From contig NZ_VFPT01000004.1 of the NCBI RefSeq assembly GCF_006716865.1, forward strand, positions 159,840-223,839: a stretch of DNA of 64,000 bases, written 5' to 3'. Positions 45,068 through 54,000 of this stretch are shown piece after piece. Source of the DNA: Roseinatronobacter monicus. GTDB taxonomy: Bacteria > Pseudomonadota > Alphaproteobacteria > Rhodobacterales > Rhodobacteraceae. The position numbers and the translations under genes were made by a program. Every line of letters begins with the position of its first letter. Position 1 is the stretch's first letter. Under the pieces are notes generated by a model. The model had not been told where the DNA came from. It searched no databases and worked only from the letters and a program-made list of their open reading frames with translations.

Positions 45068-45552
45068 CTAGTTCGGCCGGGCTTGCCAAATAGCGCGATC
45101 TGATCACCTTGACGACTTCTGGCATTAAAATCAGCATAATTGCTACGCCCGCCACAACACCACCCAACGGCATTATGCTGCGCAAAGCCCGAACGGCAGC
45201 TTCGAAGCATCGCCATGCGGCTGGCGGACTTTCTGGAAAGGCCGAGCACCGCGGCAATGACGCGCGACTTTGCAAACTCCGCTCCATGCCAACTGCGGCT
45301 GTTGTGGGGTGGGGGGCGGAGGGGAGGCGACTGGCCGCTTTCTCAAGATGCTGCAACTGCATTGCTGCAAGGTCACAGTCGGCTTTCCGCCCTTCGCGTC
45401 GATCATGCTGCAACCGCGAAGGATTTTTCCCCTTTGACGAATGTCCGCCAGATCCTGCTCTGCTAATTGTCTCTCAGTCGCACATTGGGAACCTTGTGGT
45501 AGGTAGGAGAACGCTCGATTTGAGCAGAACGGCAACCTGAATTCAGTATTTT
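45068..45552. other. Intergenic region, no assignable gene
   Basis: 485 bp between the glycine-rich gene and the UPF0149 gene. A minus-strand frame (45060-45413) contains one hydrophobic stretch (MPLGGVVAGVAIMLILMPEVV) that could be a remnant of a membrane gene, but the rest is proline- and arginine-rich without a family look or a ribosome-binding site. It is probably gene debris. Confidence 0.45.
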
Positions 45553-46236
45553 TCAATTCCGGCCACAGCAGAGCTTGTACTTGCGGCCTGATCCGCATGA
45601 GCAAGGATCGTTCCGACCGGGGCGGGGTACTGCCCTGTGCGGCATGCCAGAAAGATTGGCAGCTACCGTGCCAGCCAGTTCAGGGCGCGATTGGTGCAGG
45701 ATCGATGCGACACAGTTCGGAATCAGGTCGGGTGCCTCAATGTCGATTTCATCTATCTCGTCTTCCGTGAACTTGCTCTTACCGGTGTAAATGTCCTGCA
45801 GCGTCCTCAGGAAGATCATCGTGGTTTGAGTTTCTTCATCGGCACTGTCGAACAGGTTTTCCCATGCAGCCGGCCGCAATTCCATCGCGCGTGTGAACCC
45901 ATCTATCCAAGGCTCCCAGAACGTCTCATCGCTGTTTGGGTCCACCTCGTAGATCGGCTCGATCAAGAGTGAGCGGGTCATGGCTTCCGCCACGGAATTG
46001 TGATGCGTCATCACGGCGCCGATCGTTTCTTCCGCTGCCTCTTGATCGGCGAAATGTGCCTCACTGGTTTCGCCCCATACATCTGGGAGCCATTCCGATG
46101 GCGGTATCATCTCAGGACAAGCCAGAATGCCGGTAATATAGCCGTCGAGTTCGCTGAGCGTCATGGCCATGTTATCGACCGGCAGCGCATGCAGGAGTTC
46201 ATTCAAACGATCCAGCCGTTTCTCTTCTTTATTCAT
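45553..46236 (-). CDS. UPF0149 (YecA-like) protein with C-terminal SEC-C motif
   Basis: 227 residues from ATG 46236, supported by AAAGGACGT upstream; the longer frame adds a hydrophobic stretch without a start signal. The UPF0149 fold covers about 5-190 with LSELDGYITGILACPEMIPP and DPNSDETFWEPWIDGF. The end is a zinc-binding SEC-C motif, PCSCGSGRKYKLCC, as in SecA. It is cytoplasmic, and the family role is poorly known. It lies 95 bp after the recD2-like gene in the same direction. Confidence 0.88.
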   Translation of the reverse strand: MNKEEKRLDRLNELLHALPVDNMAMTLSELDGYITGILACPEMIPPSEWLPDVWGETSEAHFADQEAAEETIGAVMTHHNSVAEAMTRSLLIEPIYEVDPNSDETFWEPWIDGFTRAMELRPAAWENLFDSADEETQTTMIFLRTLQDIYTGKSKFTEDEIDEIDIEAPDLIPNCVASILHQSRPELAGTVAANLSGMPHRAVPRPGRNDPCSCGSGRKYKLCCGRN

Positions 46237-46331
46237 GCCACGTCCTTTTGATCTTGCCCTCCTGATACTCAAATTGCGCCAAAAGGTGAAGCCGGGGAGA
46301 AGAAGTGATGTGATTGGTTTTGCACGTTTCA

Positions 46332-48500
46332 TCATGCCAGCCACTCGTTCAGCTTCGACCAGCGCTGTCGCCCTGAAACGTTCTTCACGGCGATTGCCAC
46401 CGCCTTCTTCTGGCCAACGAGGACAACGAGCTTCTTGCCGCGCGTGACGCCGGTGTAGATCAGATTACGCTGCAGCATGGCGTAGTGCTGGGTCATGACA
46501 GGGATAACCACCGCAGGATATTCCGATCCCTGGCTCTTGTGGATAGTGGCCGCATAGGCTGGAATCAGCGTGTCGAGTTCGCCAAAGACGAAGGTCACGG
46601 TGCGGCCATCGAAATTAACGGCAACCTCACCATCGTCGAAATCGACATCCTCGATCATGCCGATGTCGCCGTTATAGACGTCCTTGTCATAGTCGTTCTC
46701 GATCTGCATGACCTTGTCGCCTGGCGCAAATGTCCAGCCGAAGCGCTCTACCTTTTTCTCTCCAGCCGGGTTTAGCGCGGCCTGCAACTCGATGTTGAGC
46801 GAGCGCGCCCCGACACCGCCGCGGTTCATGGGGCAGAGGACCTGGATGTCTTTGATCGGATCGAAGCCGAAACGCTGCGGGATGCGCTTGGCCACCAGCT
46901 CGACAATGCGCGGCACGGCCTGCTCGGGATCCGCGGCCGGCACGAAATAGAAATCCGCCTCCCCATCGGGCTTGCCAAGATCGGGCAGCTGCCCCGAGTT
47001 GATGGCATGCGCCGTGGTGATGATCTTGCTCTGCACCGCCTGCCGGAACACTTCGGTCAGGCGCACCACAGGCACTGCGCCCGAGCCGATAATGTCGGCC
47101 AGCGCCTGGCCAGGTCCTACCGAGGGCAACTGGTCGATATCGCCAACGATCAGCAGTGCAGCTGTGCTGGGCACGGCCTTAAGGAGCGACTGCATCAAAA
47201 GCACGTCGACCATCGAACTCTCGTCGATGACCAGCAGGTCACAGTCGAGCGGGTTCTCCTCGTTGCGCTTGAAGCCGAAGGCCTTCGGGTCGAATTCGAG
47301 AAGCCGGTGGATGGTCTTGGCCTCCATCCCGGTGGCCTCAGTCATACGCTTGGCCGCGCGGCCCGTAGGCGCGCAGAGCAACAGCTTCACGGCCTTGGCT
47401 GCGAGGATGCGCAGGATCGAATTCACGATCGTGGTCTTGCCGACACCGGGACCGCCGGTGATCACCATGAGTTTTGAGCGCAGCGCCAGCCGGATCGCCT
47501 CGGCTTGGCTGGCAGCAAGGGTGAGGCTGGTCTTCTGCTCGATCCATGGCAGGGCTTTGTCCGCATCGATCTCAGGCCAGGGCAGGGCGCCTGAACGGAT
47601 GCGCTTCACATGATCGGAAATATTCCGCTCGGCGTGATAAAGCCCGGTTAGGAATATACAGTCGGTCTCGCCCACACGATCGGCTGTCACGGTCTCTTCG
47701 GCCAGTTCCTCTTGTAGCGCGCTCTCGATCAAAGGTGCAGGAACTTCGAGAAGTTTGCCTGCCAGCCCGATCAACTCTGCCCGGGGCAGGCCACAATGAC
47801 CGTCGCCCATGGCTTCACTCAGGGCAAAGGAAATTCCCGCGCGCACGCGGATCATCGCAGTCTTCTCGATGCCCAGCTTCTCGGCGATCAGGTCGGCTGT
47901 GCGGAAACCTATCCCCCGGATATCCTTTGCCAGCCGATATGGGTTCTCGCTCATCACCTGCACGGCGTCTGTGCCATAGGTCTTGAAGATCCGCACTGCG
48001 CGCGCTGTGCCCACGCCATGCTGATGCAGAAAGACCATGATCTCGCGGATCACCTTCTGATCCGCCCATCCGGCGGTAATCTTGCTCGCACGCATGGGGC
48101 CGATGCCCGTGACTTCGCGGAGCCGCTCGGGCATGGCCTCGATGATGTCGAACACATCCTTGCCGAAGGCCTTGACCAGCCGCTTGGCATAGACGGGCCC
48201 GATCCCACGGATCATGCCGGAGCCGAGGTATTTCTCGATGCCGTCCACCGTCGAAGGGGCGGAGGTCTTCAGGAAATGCGCCTTGAACTGCAGCCCGTGG
48301 GTGCGGTCGTTCAGCCACATGCCAGACGCCGTGATCCATTCGCCCGCCGAGATCATCGCGGCATGGCCCACGGTGGTCACCAGATCCTGGTGCCCCCGCG
48401 CCTTCACGCGCAGAACGCAGAACCCGTTCTCGGAATTGTGGAATGTCACCCGCTCCACCAGACCGGCCAGAACTTCCGTGGTGCTCGCCCTATCGTTCAC
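46332..48500 (-). CDS. recD2: RecD2-type ATP-dependent DNA helicase
   Basis: 722 residues, superfamily 1B. The N-terminal RecD2 domain has tandem helix-hairpin-helix units (GSGMIRGIGPVYAKRLVKAF, ITGIG-like VTGIGPMRASKI, IRGIGFRTADLIAEKLGI). The motor carries Walker A GGPGVGKTT, motif Ia CAPTGRAAKR, Walker B LLVIDESSMVD, motif III VGDIDQLPSVGPG, motif IV region LTEVFRQA and motif VI YTGVTRGKKLVVLVG. RecD2 unwinds DNA 5'-3' and acts in repair outside RecBCD. Overlap of 4 bp with the small gene upstream shows coupling. Confidence 0.93.
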   Translation of the reverse strand: MNDRASTTEVLAGLVERVTFHNSENGFCVLRVKARGHQDLVTTVGHAAMISAGEWITASGMWLNDRTHGLQFKAHFLKTSAPSTVDGIEKYLGSGMIRGIGPVYAKRLVKAFGKDVFDIIEAMPERLREVTGIGPMRASKITAGWADQKVIREIMVFLHQHGVGTARAVRIFKTYGTDAVQVMSENPYRLAKDIRGIGFRTADLIAEKLGIEKTAMIRVRAGISFALSEAMGDGHCGLPRAELIGLAGKLLEVPAPLIESALQEELAEETVTADRVGETDCIFLTGLYHAERNISDHVKRIRSGALPWPEIDADKALPWIEQKTSLTLAASQAEAIRLALRSKLMVITGGPGVGKTTIVNSILRILAAKAVKLLLCAPTGRAAKRMTEATGMEAKTIHRLLEFDPKAFGFKRNEENPLDCDLLVIDESSMVDVLLMQSLLKAVPSTAALLIVGDIDQLPSVGPGQALADIIGSGAVPVVRLTEVFRQAVQSKIITTAHAINSGQLPDLGKPDGEADFYFVPAADPEQAVPRIVELVAKRIPQRFGFDPIKDIQVLCPMNRGGVGARSLNIELQAALNPAGEKKVERFGWTFAPGDKVMQIENDYDKDVYNGDIGMIEDVDFDDGEVAVNFDGRTVTFVFGELDTLIPAYAATIHKSQGSEYPAVVIPVMTQHYAMLQRNLIYTGVTRGKKLVVLVGQKKAVAIAVKNVSGRQRWSKLNEWLA

Positions 48501-48742
48501 TCAACGACCTTGATCGCCGATTTGCCTTTACGTGCTGTTTCGGCCATGGCCCTATCGAATTCAGAACGAGGTAAGTTGACCAACGCGAAGCGTTTTTTCT
48601 GCCAGGGGCGGTCTTCATCTAGCGCCTCGATGACGAGTTCCACGTTATGATCATTGACAAATACTTCGACGGTAATCTGGTCATCCTCAAAATCGACCTC
48701 ATGGCGACAGCCGTTGTTTCCGCGAATTATCACATGAGCCAT
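48497..48742 (-). CDS. Small acidic protein coupled to the RecD2-type helicase
   Basis: 81 residues from ATG 48742 (MAHVIIRGNNGCRHEVDFED), with GGGAG upstream. Predominantly beta-strand N-terminal half (DQITVEVFVNDHNVELVIEAL) and a short basic C-terminus. No family recognised. It overlaps recD2 by ATGA. Its upstream region is interrupted 74 bp away by the IS6-type element, so the pair may have lost its original promoter. Confidence 0.65.
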   Translation of the reverse strand: MAHVIIRGNNGCRHEVDFEDDQITVEVFVNDHNVELVIEALDEDRPWQKKRFALVNLPRSEFDRAMAETARKGKSAIKVVE

Positions 48743-48816
48743 TTCACATCTCCCGCCTATACCTGCGCACACGCCGGGTGATGCTAACCTCCTCGACAGT
48801 GCGTTCATAGGGGAAA

Positions 48817-49644
48817 GGTTCTGTCGCAAATTTTCAGTCAGGTTGAGATCAGGCTGGCGCTGGACATAATTATGCTGCGAGCTGGGCGAACTGCTGGAAT
48901 GCGGTCATGCCGTTGGCGCCGAATTGTCCCTTACGGATCATATGCGCGGTCTCGATTCCTTCAAGCGTAGCAGACGCCGAATGGAATGCCTTGAAGCCGA
49001 GCATTCGACCTGTGATGCGCTTGATGAACCGGTGGTCCTGCTCGAGGATATTGTTCAGGTATTTGACCTGCAGGATCTTGATGGTCTGCCCAGTTACTGT
49101 GAATTTGAGGGTCACATTCACGGCTTCCAGGCCCGCCAGATTTGCCCCACTTTTGTCGATAACGATGCGGTCGGGGATGCCGTTGTTGCCGATTGCACGC
49201 CGGAAGAAGCGCCGCGCCGCCGGCTTGTCACGCCGCTCAGATAACATGAAATCAAGGGTTTGGCCGTTCCGATCCACCGCGCGGTAGTGATACATCCACT
49301 TGCCCTTAACCTTGATATAGGTTTCATCCATCCGCCATGAGATGGCCGTCGGGCGCTTTTTCGCCTGAGCTTTTGACGCAATCAATGGGGAGTACTTGAC
49401 CACCCAACGGTTCAAGGTTGCGTGGTCAACATCGACACCGCGCTCCTGCATTATCTCTTCGAGGTCACGATAGGACACAGGGTAGCGTAGATAGAAAAAC
49501 ACTGCGAACAAGACCACCGATTTCGGGTAATGTGCGCCCTTGAAGTCAATCATCGTTACCGTCCAATTATCACAGTGAAATCAACTCCTACAGCGCAGCA
49601 TCATGCCGTGCTACCCGCATGAACGAAATATTTGCGACAGAACC
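48817..49644 (-). mobile_element. IS6-family element
   Basis: 828 bp. Inverted termini GGTTCTGTCGCAAA at 48817 and TTTGCGACAGAACC ending at 49644. The flanking 8-mers AGGGGAAA and CATCGAAA differ, so no target duplication is visible, which suggests recombination between copies or a deletion next to the element. It separates a truncated gene of the alg operon from the recD2 operon. Confidence 0.9.
48870..49553 (-). CDS. IS6-family transposase
   Basis: 227 residues. DDE residues are in WRMDETYIKVKG (Asp), IVIDKSGAN (Asp) and NNILEQDHRFIKR (Glu). An N-terminal helix-turn-helix (YRDLEEIMQERGVDVDHATLNRW) precedes the catalytic core. Length and motifs are those of IS26-like enzymes, which move by replicative or conservative targeted mechanisms. 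The gene looks intact. Confidence 0.93.
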   Translation of the reverse strand: MIDFKGAHYPKSVVLFAVFFYLRYPVSYRDLEEIMQERGVDVDHATLNRWVVKYSPLIASKAQAKKRPTAISWRMDETYIKVKGKWMYHYRAVDRNGQTLDFMLSERRDKPAARRFFRRAIGNNGIPDRIVIDKSGANLAGLEAVNVTLKFTVTGQTIKILQVKYLNNILEQDHRFIKRITGRMLGFKAFHSASATLEGIETAHMIRKGQFGANGMTAFQQFAQLAA

Positions 49645-49687
49645 CATCGAAAATGGGCCGTGATGTCGCACTTGCACAAGTTGCCAT
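49645..49687 (-). pseudogene. 5' stub of the gene after alg8, cut by IS6
   Basis: An ATG at 49687, five bases after the alg8 stop, opens MATCASATSRPIFD and then runs into the IS6 terminal repeat. The spacing fits a third gene of the alg44-alg8 operon. Only 14 codons are left, too few to name it. Its remainder is not on the other side of the IS. Confidence 0.5.
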
Positions 49688-49692
49688 TATAC

Positions 49693-51264
49693 TCAGGGCG
49701 ACGGCAGAACACCTGCATAGACCGCGAGGCCGGTCACGAAAACGGATGCCACGGTGAAAAGTTGAAAGAGAGCGAAACGTTCCTTCCAACCGGTGCCTTC
49801 GCCGGCGCTCTGATTGCCGCGATTCGACCATTTCTGTTTTGACAGGTGAAAGATCATGTAGATCTTCACACCCGCGTTGATGAATTGGTTGAAATACAGG
49901 ATGAAGGGCCAGGTCAGATCAGGCTTGCGGGCGTAGGTGTAGAGCACGGTTGACAGAACCAGCCGCGACGCCACCAACCAGATCAGAACATTCCAGAAAT
50001 AAATTGGGTCTATCATCGTGGCAAAGACTGCAAGCAAGGGGCTGACCATCATCGTCCACATGGCGATCCTCTGATCGACGATGCACCACCAGATGAAGAA
50101 CGGCATCGCACGGGGTCCGAGTGCTATCGCACGCGCGCCATTGCGAAGCATATTGCCCGACCAACGGCGGAAGTTCTGCACCATCCGCTCCATCCCCGAC
50201 CCCTTGATGACCTCGATCGTGTAGACTGTGGCGTCGGGCACATAGGTCATCTTTGCGCGCTTCGAAAGCAGATGGTACCATGTCGATTTGTCGTCGCCTG
50301 ACAGAAAGCGGAACCGGCCCCAAAGCCAGTGATCCAGATGGTCGGCCTCGATCGTGCGGATGAATTTCTCGTCAACGATGTAGCGGGCACGAAAGACACT
50401 CATGCGGCCCGTCAGGGTCAGCACACGACCGGCAAGGGCATGGCTCTGCATTGCAAGCCGTCGCTGGGCGAAGCGCATTTCCAGCCACGCCCCGATCCAG
50501 CGCGGGCCATAGCACATGACTTCTTCATCCGTGGTCAGCGCCTGCAGCTCTGGGTCGGCGCCGAACATTGACAGGGTCTTTTCCATCACATCGCCGCCAT
50601 AGACGGCGTCGCCGTCCATGAAGATCACCAGATCGTCCGGATCTACCCCTCGCCGCGACATGCCGCGCAGGATCAGGCCGATGGCCATGCGCTTGCCGGG
50701 CTGGTTCTGGCGCACGAAGGTCAGGTCCATCAGGCCCGCTGGCAGGTCTGCGCCGTGGGTTTCCACATAGTCGCGTATGACCAGTTCGTCATAGGCCGAG
50801 CCCGTCCCGATCCAAAGAGAGGTGGGGATACCTTCGCGGCGCACCTGGCTGAGGATCGAGCCGATGACGGCGCGGGTGATCGCCGGTTCCTCGTAATAGG
50901 TTGTCATCTGGATGTGCAGTCGGCGCGGGCGCCAGCCTGACGCCCAGAGCGCCTGCGCCCGGCGCCGCATCGGCGGCCAGGTTATGCGGCGATAGATTTC
51001 GGCGCGCACCGCGTGGGTGAACCACCATCCGAAGCGCCAGAATCCCAGCGTGCCAAGGGTGATCGTGATGCTGAGCAAGTCCGGCTTGAAAAACCGGTTG
51101 GGCATCAGGACCGCCACCCCGAGGATCAAGCCCCAGAGGGCTGCGTAGTTCACAAGGAAGGCTGGCGTCCATTTGGCCAGCCCGTGCGGCGCGGGGCCGC
51201 CAAGTTCGCGCAGCCACGCGGTCAGATGCTTTGCAAAGGCGTAGTCGCCATGTGGGGCGTCCAT
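49693..51264 (-). CDS. alg8: Alg8-like processive glycosyltransferase
   Basis: 523 residues from ATG 51264, one base after the alg44 stop. Family 2 glycosyltransferase core: LHIQMTTYYEEPAITRAVIG, LVIFMDGDAVYGGD (DxD), the acid/base region TTDEEVMCYGPRWIG and RRWSGNMLRNGARA, characteristic of Alg8. Membrane segments lie at the N-terminus (FLVNYAALWGLILGVAVLM and the next helix) and at the C-terminus (four to five helices from FFIWWCIV). It is predicted to polymerise a uronate or mannose-derived polysaccharide at the inner membrane together with Alg44. Whether the product is alginate cannot be told, because no epimerase, lyase or export genes are in view. Confidence 0.87.
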   Translation of the reverse strand: MDAPHGDYAFAKHLTAWLRELGGPAPHGLAKWTPAFLVNYAALWGLILGVAVLMPNRFFKPDLLSITITLGTLGFWRFGWWFTHAVRAEIYRRITWPPMRRRAQALWASGWRPRRLHIQMTTYYEEPAITRAVIGSILSQVRREGIPTSLWIGTGSAYDELVIRDYVETHGADLPAGLMDLTFVRQNQPGKRMAIGLILRGMSRRGVDPDDLVIFMDGDAVYGGDVMEKTLSMFGADPELQALTTDEEVMCYGPRWIGAWLEMRFAQRRLAMQSHALAGRVLTLTGRMSVFRARYIVDEKFIRTIEADHLDHWLWGRFRFLSGDDKSTWYHLLSKRAKMTYVPDATVYTIEVIKGSGMERMVQNFRRWSGNMLRNGARAIALGPRAMPFFIWWCIVDQRIAMWTMMVSPLLAVFATMIDPIYFWNVLIWLVASRLVLSTVLYTYARKPDLTWPFILYFNQFINAGVKIYMIFHLSKQKWSNRGNQSAGEGTGWKERFALFQLFTVASVFVTGLAVYAGVLPSP

Positions 51265-51265
51265 A

Positions 51266-52696
51266 TCAGCCCCCTGTTCCGAACCAGCGCGCCAGAAGTC
51301 CACGTTTCACGACCACCTCCGTCGGCGCATTGAAGCGCAGTCTCGCGCGGGTTTCATCTGCATCCAGCCCTACCGCCTCGATGGTCACAATGAGGCCGAA
51401 ACGATCCGGCTCGGCGGGGTTCGCACCGGCCTCTACCGTGGTGACGCGACCGGTGATCCGGGTTTCCGGATCGCGTTCTGGCAGCCTGATCTCGGCCCGC
51501 ATGCCCGGCCTGACCGAACCGCCCCTCCGATCGTCAAGCCACCCCCGAATGACCCTCGGCGCATACGTCTCGTAGATCGCGAGCGTATCACCCATGCGCA
51601 TATACTGGCCATCTGCCGCTAACCATTCGGCGACAAGACCCCCGGTCGGGGACGTTATCTGCATTGAAGTGCGCTGCTGACGCAGGGTGCGCATCTCCGA
51701 GACTGCACGGGCCAGATCGGTCTCGAAGCCGCGCAGTTCCTGTTCCAACCTTGTCCGCTGATCGTTGTAGTCGCCCGGGCGGATCGAAATACCGGCATCG
51801 AAACGTGCCATGGCGGCATCGGAGTAAAGCCTTCCGAGCGTCTCGCGAACCGCCTCACGCATGGATAAGTGAAGGGTGAGGCGCTCTCGCCCCTCGGTGA
51901 TGCGGGCGTCCAGCACGTCAATCCGGGATTGGACATCTTCCAGCGCAGCCTCGACCTCGGGATCCTGCAGGCGGGCCAGTATCGTGCCCTCGGCAACGTG
52001 CCTTTGGGCAGAAGCGGCCCTTTGCAGATAGCCTTCGCGAGGGGCGCGCAATTCCTGCCGCTCGGCATAAACCCGTGCATGTGACAGGGGGATGCCCTCG
52101 ATGCGGGACCAGGCAAACGATCCCAAGAAGCCAACGAGAAGGCAGAAAAGCCCGACATACCAAATGATATTGAACATGACACGCAGCAGCCTGGGTTTGG
52201 CCAGCGCCTGGCCCGCGGCCTGTTCCTGCGCCGTCTCGCCCATCGGAATTAAGTCGACAGGGGTGTCCAGTGCGGTGATCATCTCTCCCGTCGTGGCCAT
52301 CTTTCCGGTGAGGAGGTTCTGATAGAACAGCCCCAATGCCTCGCGTTGGCGGCCGGTGAGGTTCTTGAACAACCACGGGCCGTCATCGTCCACAGCCTCG
52401 AGCGCAACTGGGAAACCCACGTCGATGCCCTGAAACGGGATTTCCATCCTGGCACCGGCCAGATCATGTCCGGCAAGGACCGCGTCAGAGATGCCGCCGA
52501 GCCACCAGTTGCGCGCCACCAGCCTGGTGCCGTCGGCCAGCGCCAAGATCAGCGGGGCAATGACATGCGGCTCTGTCTCGGGCGCGGGACGCTCATGCGC
52601 GATATGAACACCACCAAGCGCATCCGTGGCCGGAACGCTGTCTGGCCCTTTGGCCGCGTCCTGGCCGCCGTTCTGGCGATGCTGCTGGCGTGTCAT
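51266..52696 (-). CDS. alg44: Alg44-like co-polymerase
   Basis: 476 residues. Residues 40-140 have the position and size of the PilZ domain of Alg44 (ADGTRLVARNWWLGGISD and FPVALEAVDDDG) but lack a clear RxxxR and (D/N)xSxxG, the c-di-GMP contacts. A membrane segment follows near 175-198 (WYVGLFCLLVGFLGSFAW). The periplasmic HlyD-like part has a coiled coil (about 240-330) and lipoyl-like halves (ITSPTGGLVAEWL). In alginate makers Alg44 gates Alg8 through c-di-GMP; here that control may be altered. AGGAG stands about ten bases before ATG 52696. Confidence 0.82.
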   Translation of the reverse strand: MTRQQHRQNGGQDAAKGPDSVPATDALGGVHIAHERPAPETEPHVIAPLILALADGTRLVARNWWLGGISDAVLAGHDLAGARMEIPFQGIDVGFPVALEAVDDDGPWLFKNLTGRQREALGLFYQNLLTGKMATTGEMITALDTPVDLIPMGETAQEQAAGQALAKPRLLRVMFNIIWYVGLFCLLVGFLGSFAWSRIEGIPLSHARVYAERQELRAPREGYLQRAASAQRHVAEGTILARLQDPEVEAALEDVQSRIDVLDARITEGRERLTLHLSMREAVRETLGRLYSDAAMARFDAGISIRPGDYNDQRTRLEQELRGFETDLARAVSEMRTLRQQRTSMQITSPTGGLVAEWLAADGQYMRMGDTLAIYETYAPRVIRGWLDDRRGGSVRPGMRAEIRLPERDPETRITGRVTTVEAGANPAEPDRFGLIVTIEAVGLDADETRARLRFNAPTEVVVKRGLLARWFGTGG

Positions 52697-52835
52697 CGGG
52701 CCGTTTCTCCTGATTTTCTCTCACTGAGGTTCTATCAGGTGTCCGATAAACATGCTGCGCCGCAGAGGGATGCGTGCTGGAGGGGAAGGATCAGGCAACC
52801 AATCCGAAAGGATAGGTTATACCAATCAGCATTGA

Positions 52836-53354
52836 TCAGAACTCTTGAGCCCAGTCGCGGGTTCCAATGGAGGTGATTGTGTCGGGCATGCTGACCAATT
52901 TGTTCCAAGCCTTGCAGCAATGATCTACGATGTCTTCATAGGTTTCGAAGATGAGGTTTGATAGCCAGTTGTCTCGCATGAATTGCCAGATGTTTTCGAC
53001 TGGATTGAGTTCTGGGCATTTTGCGGGGATCGGGATGATGGTGATGTTGTCCGGAATGACCAGCTTGTCAGTCATGTGCCATGCGGCTTGATCCACGAGC
53101 ACAGCCCCATGTGCTTTGGGTGCGACAGTTTGGGAGATTTCAGCAAGATGCAGGGCCATCGCTTCGGTATTGCACGCTGGCAGCACAAGACCTGCAGCTT
53201 TCCCGAGGGCTGGGCAAATCGCTCCAAAGATGTAGCTTGAACTCGTGCGCTGATCATGTGGGGCGGAAGGTCGCGTACCGCGCTTCGCCCATCGGCGCGT
53301 GATCTTGTTTTTCTGGCCGACACGCGCTTCATCTTGGAACCAGACTTCGATCAC
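52836..53354 (-). CDS. IS630 transposase, catalytic half (OrfB), copy 3
   Basis: Identical in amino-acid sequence to 1455-1973. Transcription is in the same direction as the flanking alg genes. Confidence 0.9.
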   Translation of the reverse strand: MIEVWFQDEARVGQKNKITRRWAKRGTRPSAPHDQRTSSSYIFGAICPALGKAAGLVLPACNTEAMALHLAEISQTVAPKAHGAVLVDQAAWHMTDKLVIPDNITIIPIPAKCPELNPVENIWQFMRDNWLSNLIFETYEDIVDHCCKAWNKLVSMPDTITSIGTRDWAQEF

Positions 53355-53386
53355 AGTGCCTTGCAGGAGCCGTGCGCGGAGCTTTG

Positions 53387-53899
53387 CTACTGCGGCTGCA
53401 AACCCTTTTTTTTAAAGTCCTCCAGTGCGGCTGTATCTTGCGCGTGATGGCGCGGGCGTGCTGTGAGTTTGACATAACCAAGCGCCCTGAGTTCCCGGCT
53501 TATCGACGTCTCGTGAAGTGAAATCCCAAATGTGTCTGCAATCCATTTCCTCAGATCACTCAGGCGCCAGCGGACGACCCCATGGACCGATAAGGTCGGA
53601 CCGCTCTCAACAATTGCAGCAAGCGCCCTGCGCTGCTCATCGTTAAGCTTAGACTGCTGACCAGGAGCTTTGCCGTTGATCAAGCCGTCAGGCCCGCGGG
53701 CATTAAACCGCTCCACCCAGTCACGGACAATTTGTAGGCCAACACCACCAATCCGAGCAGCATCGCTGCGCCGACCGCCATCATAGATCTCCGCCAGCGC
53801 CAAAAGCCTGCGGGCTTGGTTGGCATCCTTTGTCTTTCGCGCAAGTTCTCTCAACTTCATGCCGTCGTAGTCTGTCCGTAACGCGAGCGCTGCGCCCAT
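53387..53899 (-). CDS. IS630 transposase, DNA-binding half (OrfA), copy 3
   Basis: Identical to 2006-2518, with the -1 slippery heptamer at 53411-53405. Confidence 0.9.
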   Translation of the reverse strand: MGAALALRTDYDGMKLRELARKTKDANQARRLLALAEIYDGGRRSDAARIGGVGLQIVRDWVERFNARGPDGLINGKAPGQQSKLNDEQRRALAAIVESGPTLSVHGVVRWRLSDLRKWIADTFGISLHETSISRELRALGYVKLTARPRHHAQDTAALEDFKKKGLQPQ

Positions 53900-54000
53900 A
53901 GAGAGGCCCTCCCCAGAAAATCTGACGCCATTGAGTCAGATCTTCATAGATTTGGGAATCCCAAAACCCTCAGAAGAGTCAGATTTCGCGAGACTTGGTA

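Larger units (their letters stand above)
52820..54000 (-). mobile_element. IS630-type element, copy 3
   Basis: 1181 bp, same as copy 1. It is flanked by TTA at 52817-52819 and TTA at 54001-54003. The right-hand TTA is the reverse complement of the phosphomannomutase stop codon, so the element landed exactly at the end of that gene and restored it. It separates that gene from alg44. Confidence 0.94.

Noticed and set aside
45060..45413. A small membrane protein gene on the minus strand
   Set aside because: One hydrophobic stretch only, no start signal, and proline/arginine-rich remainder. Left as probable debris.
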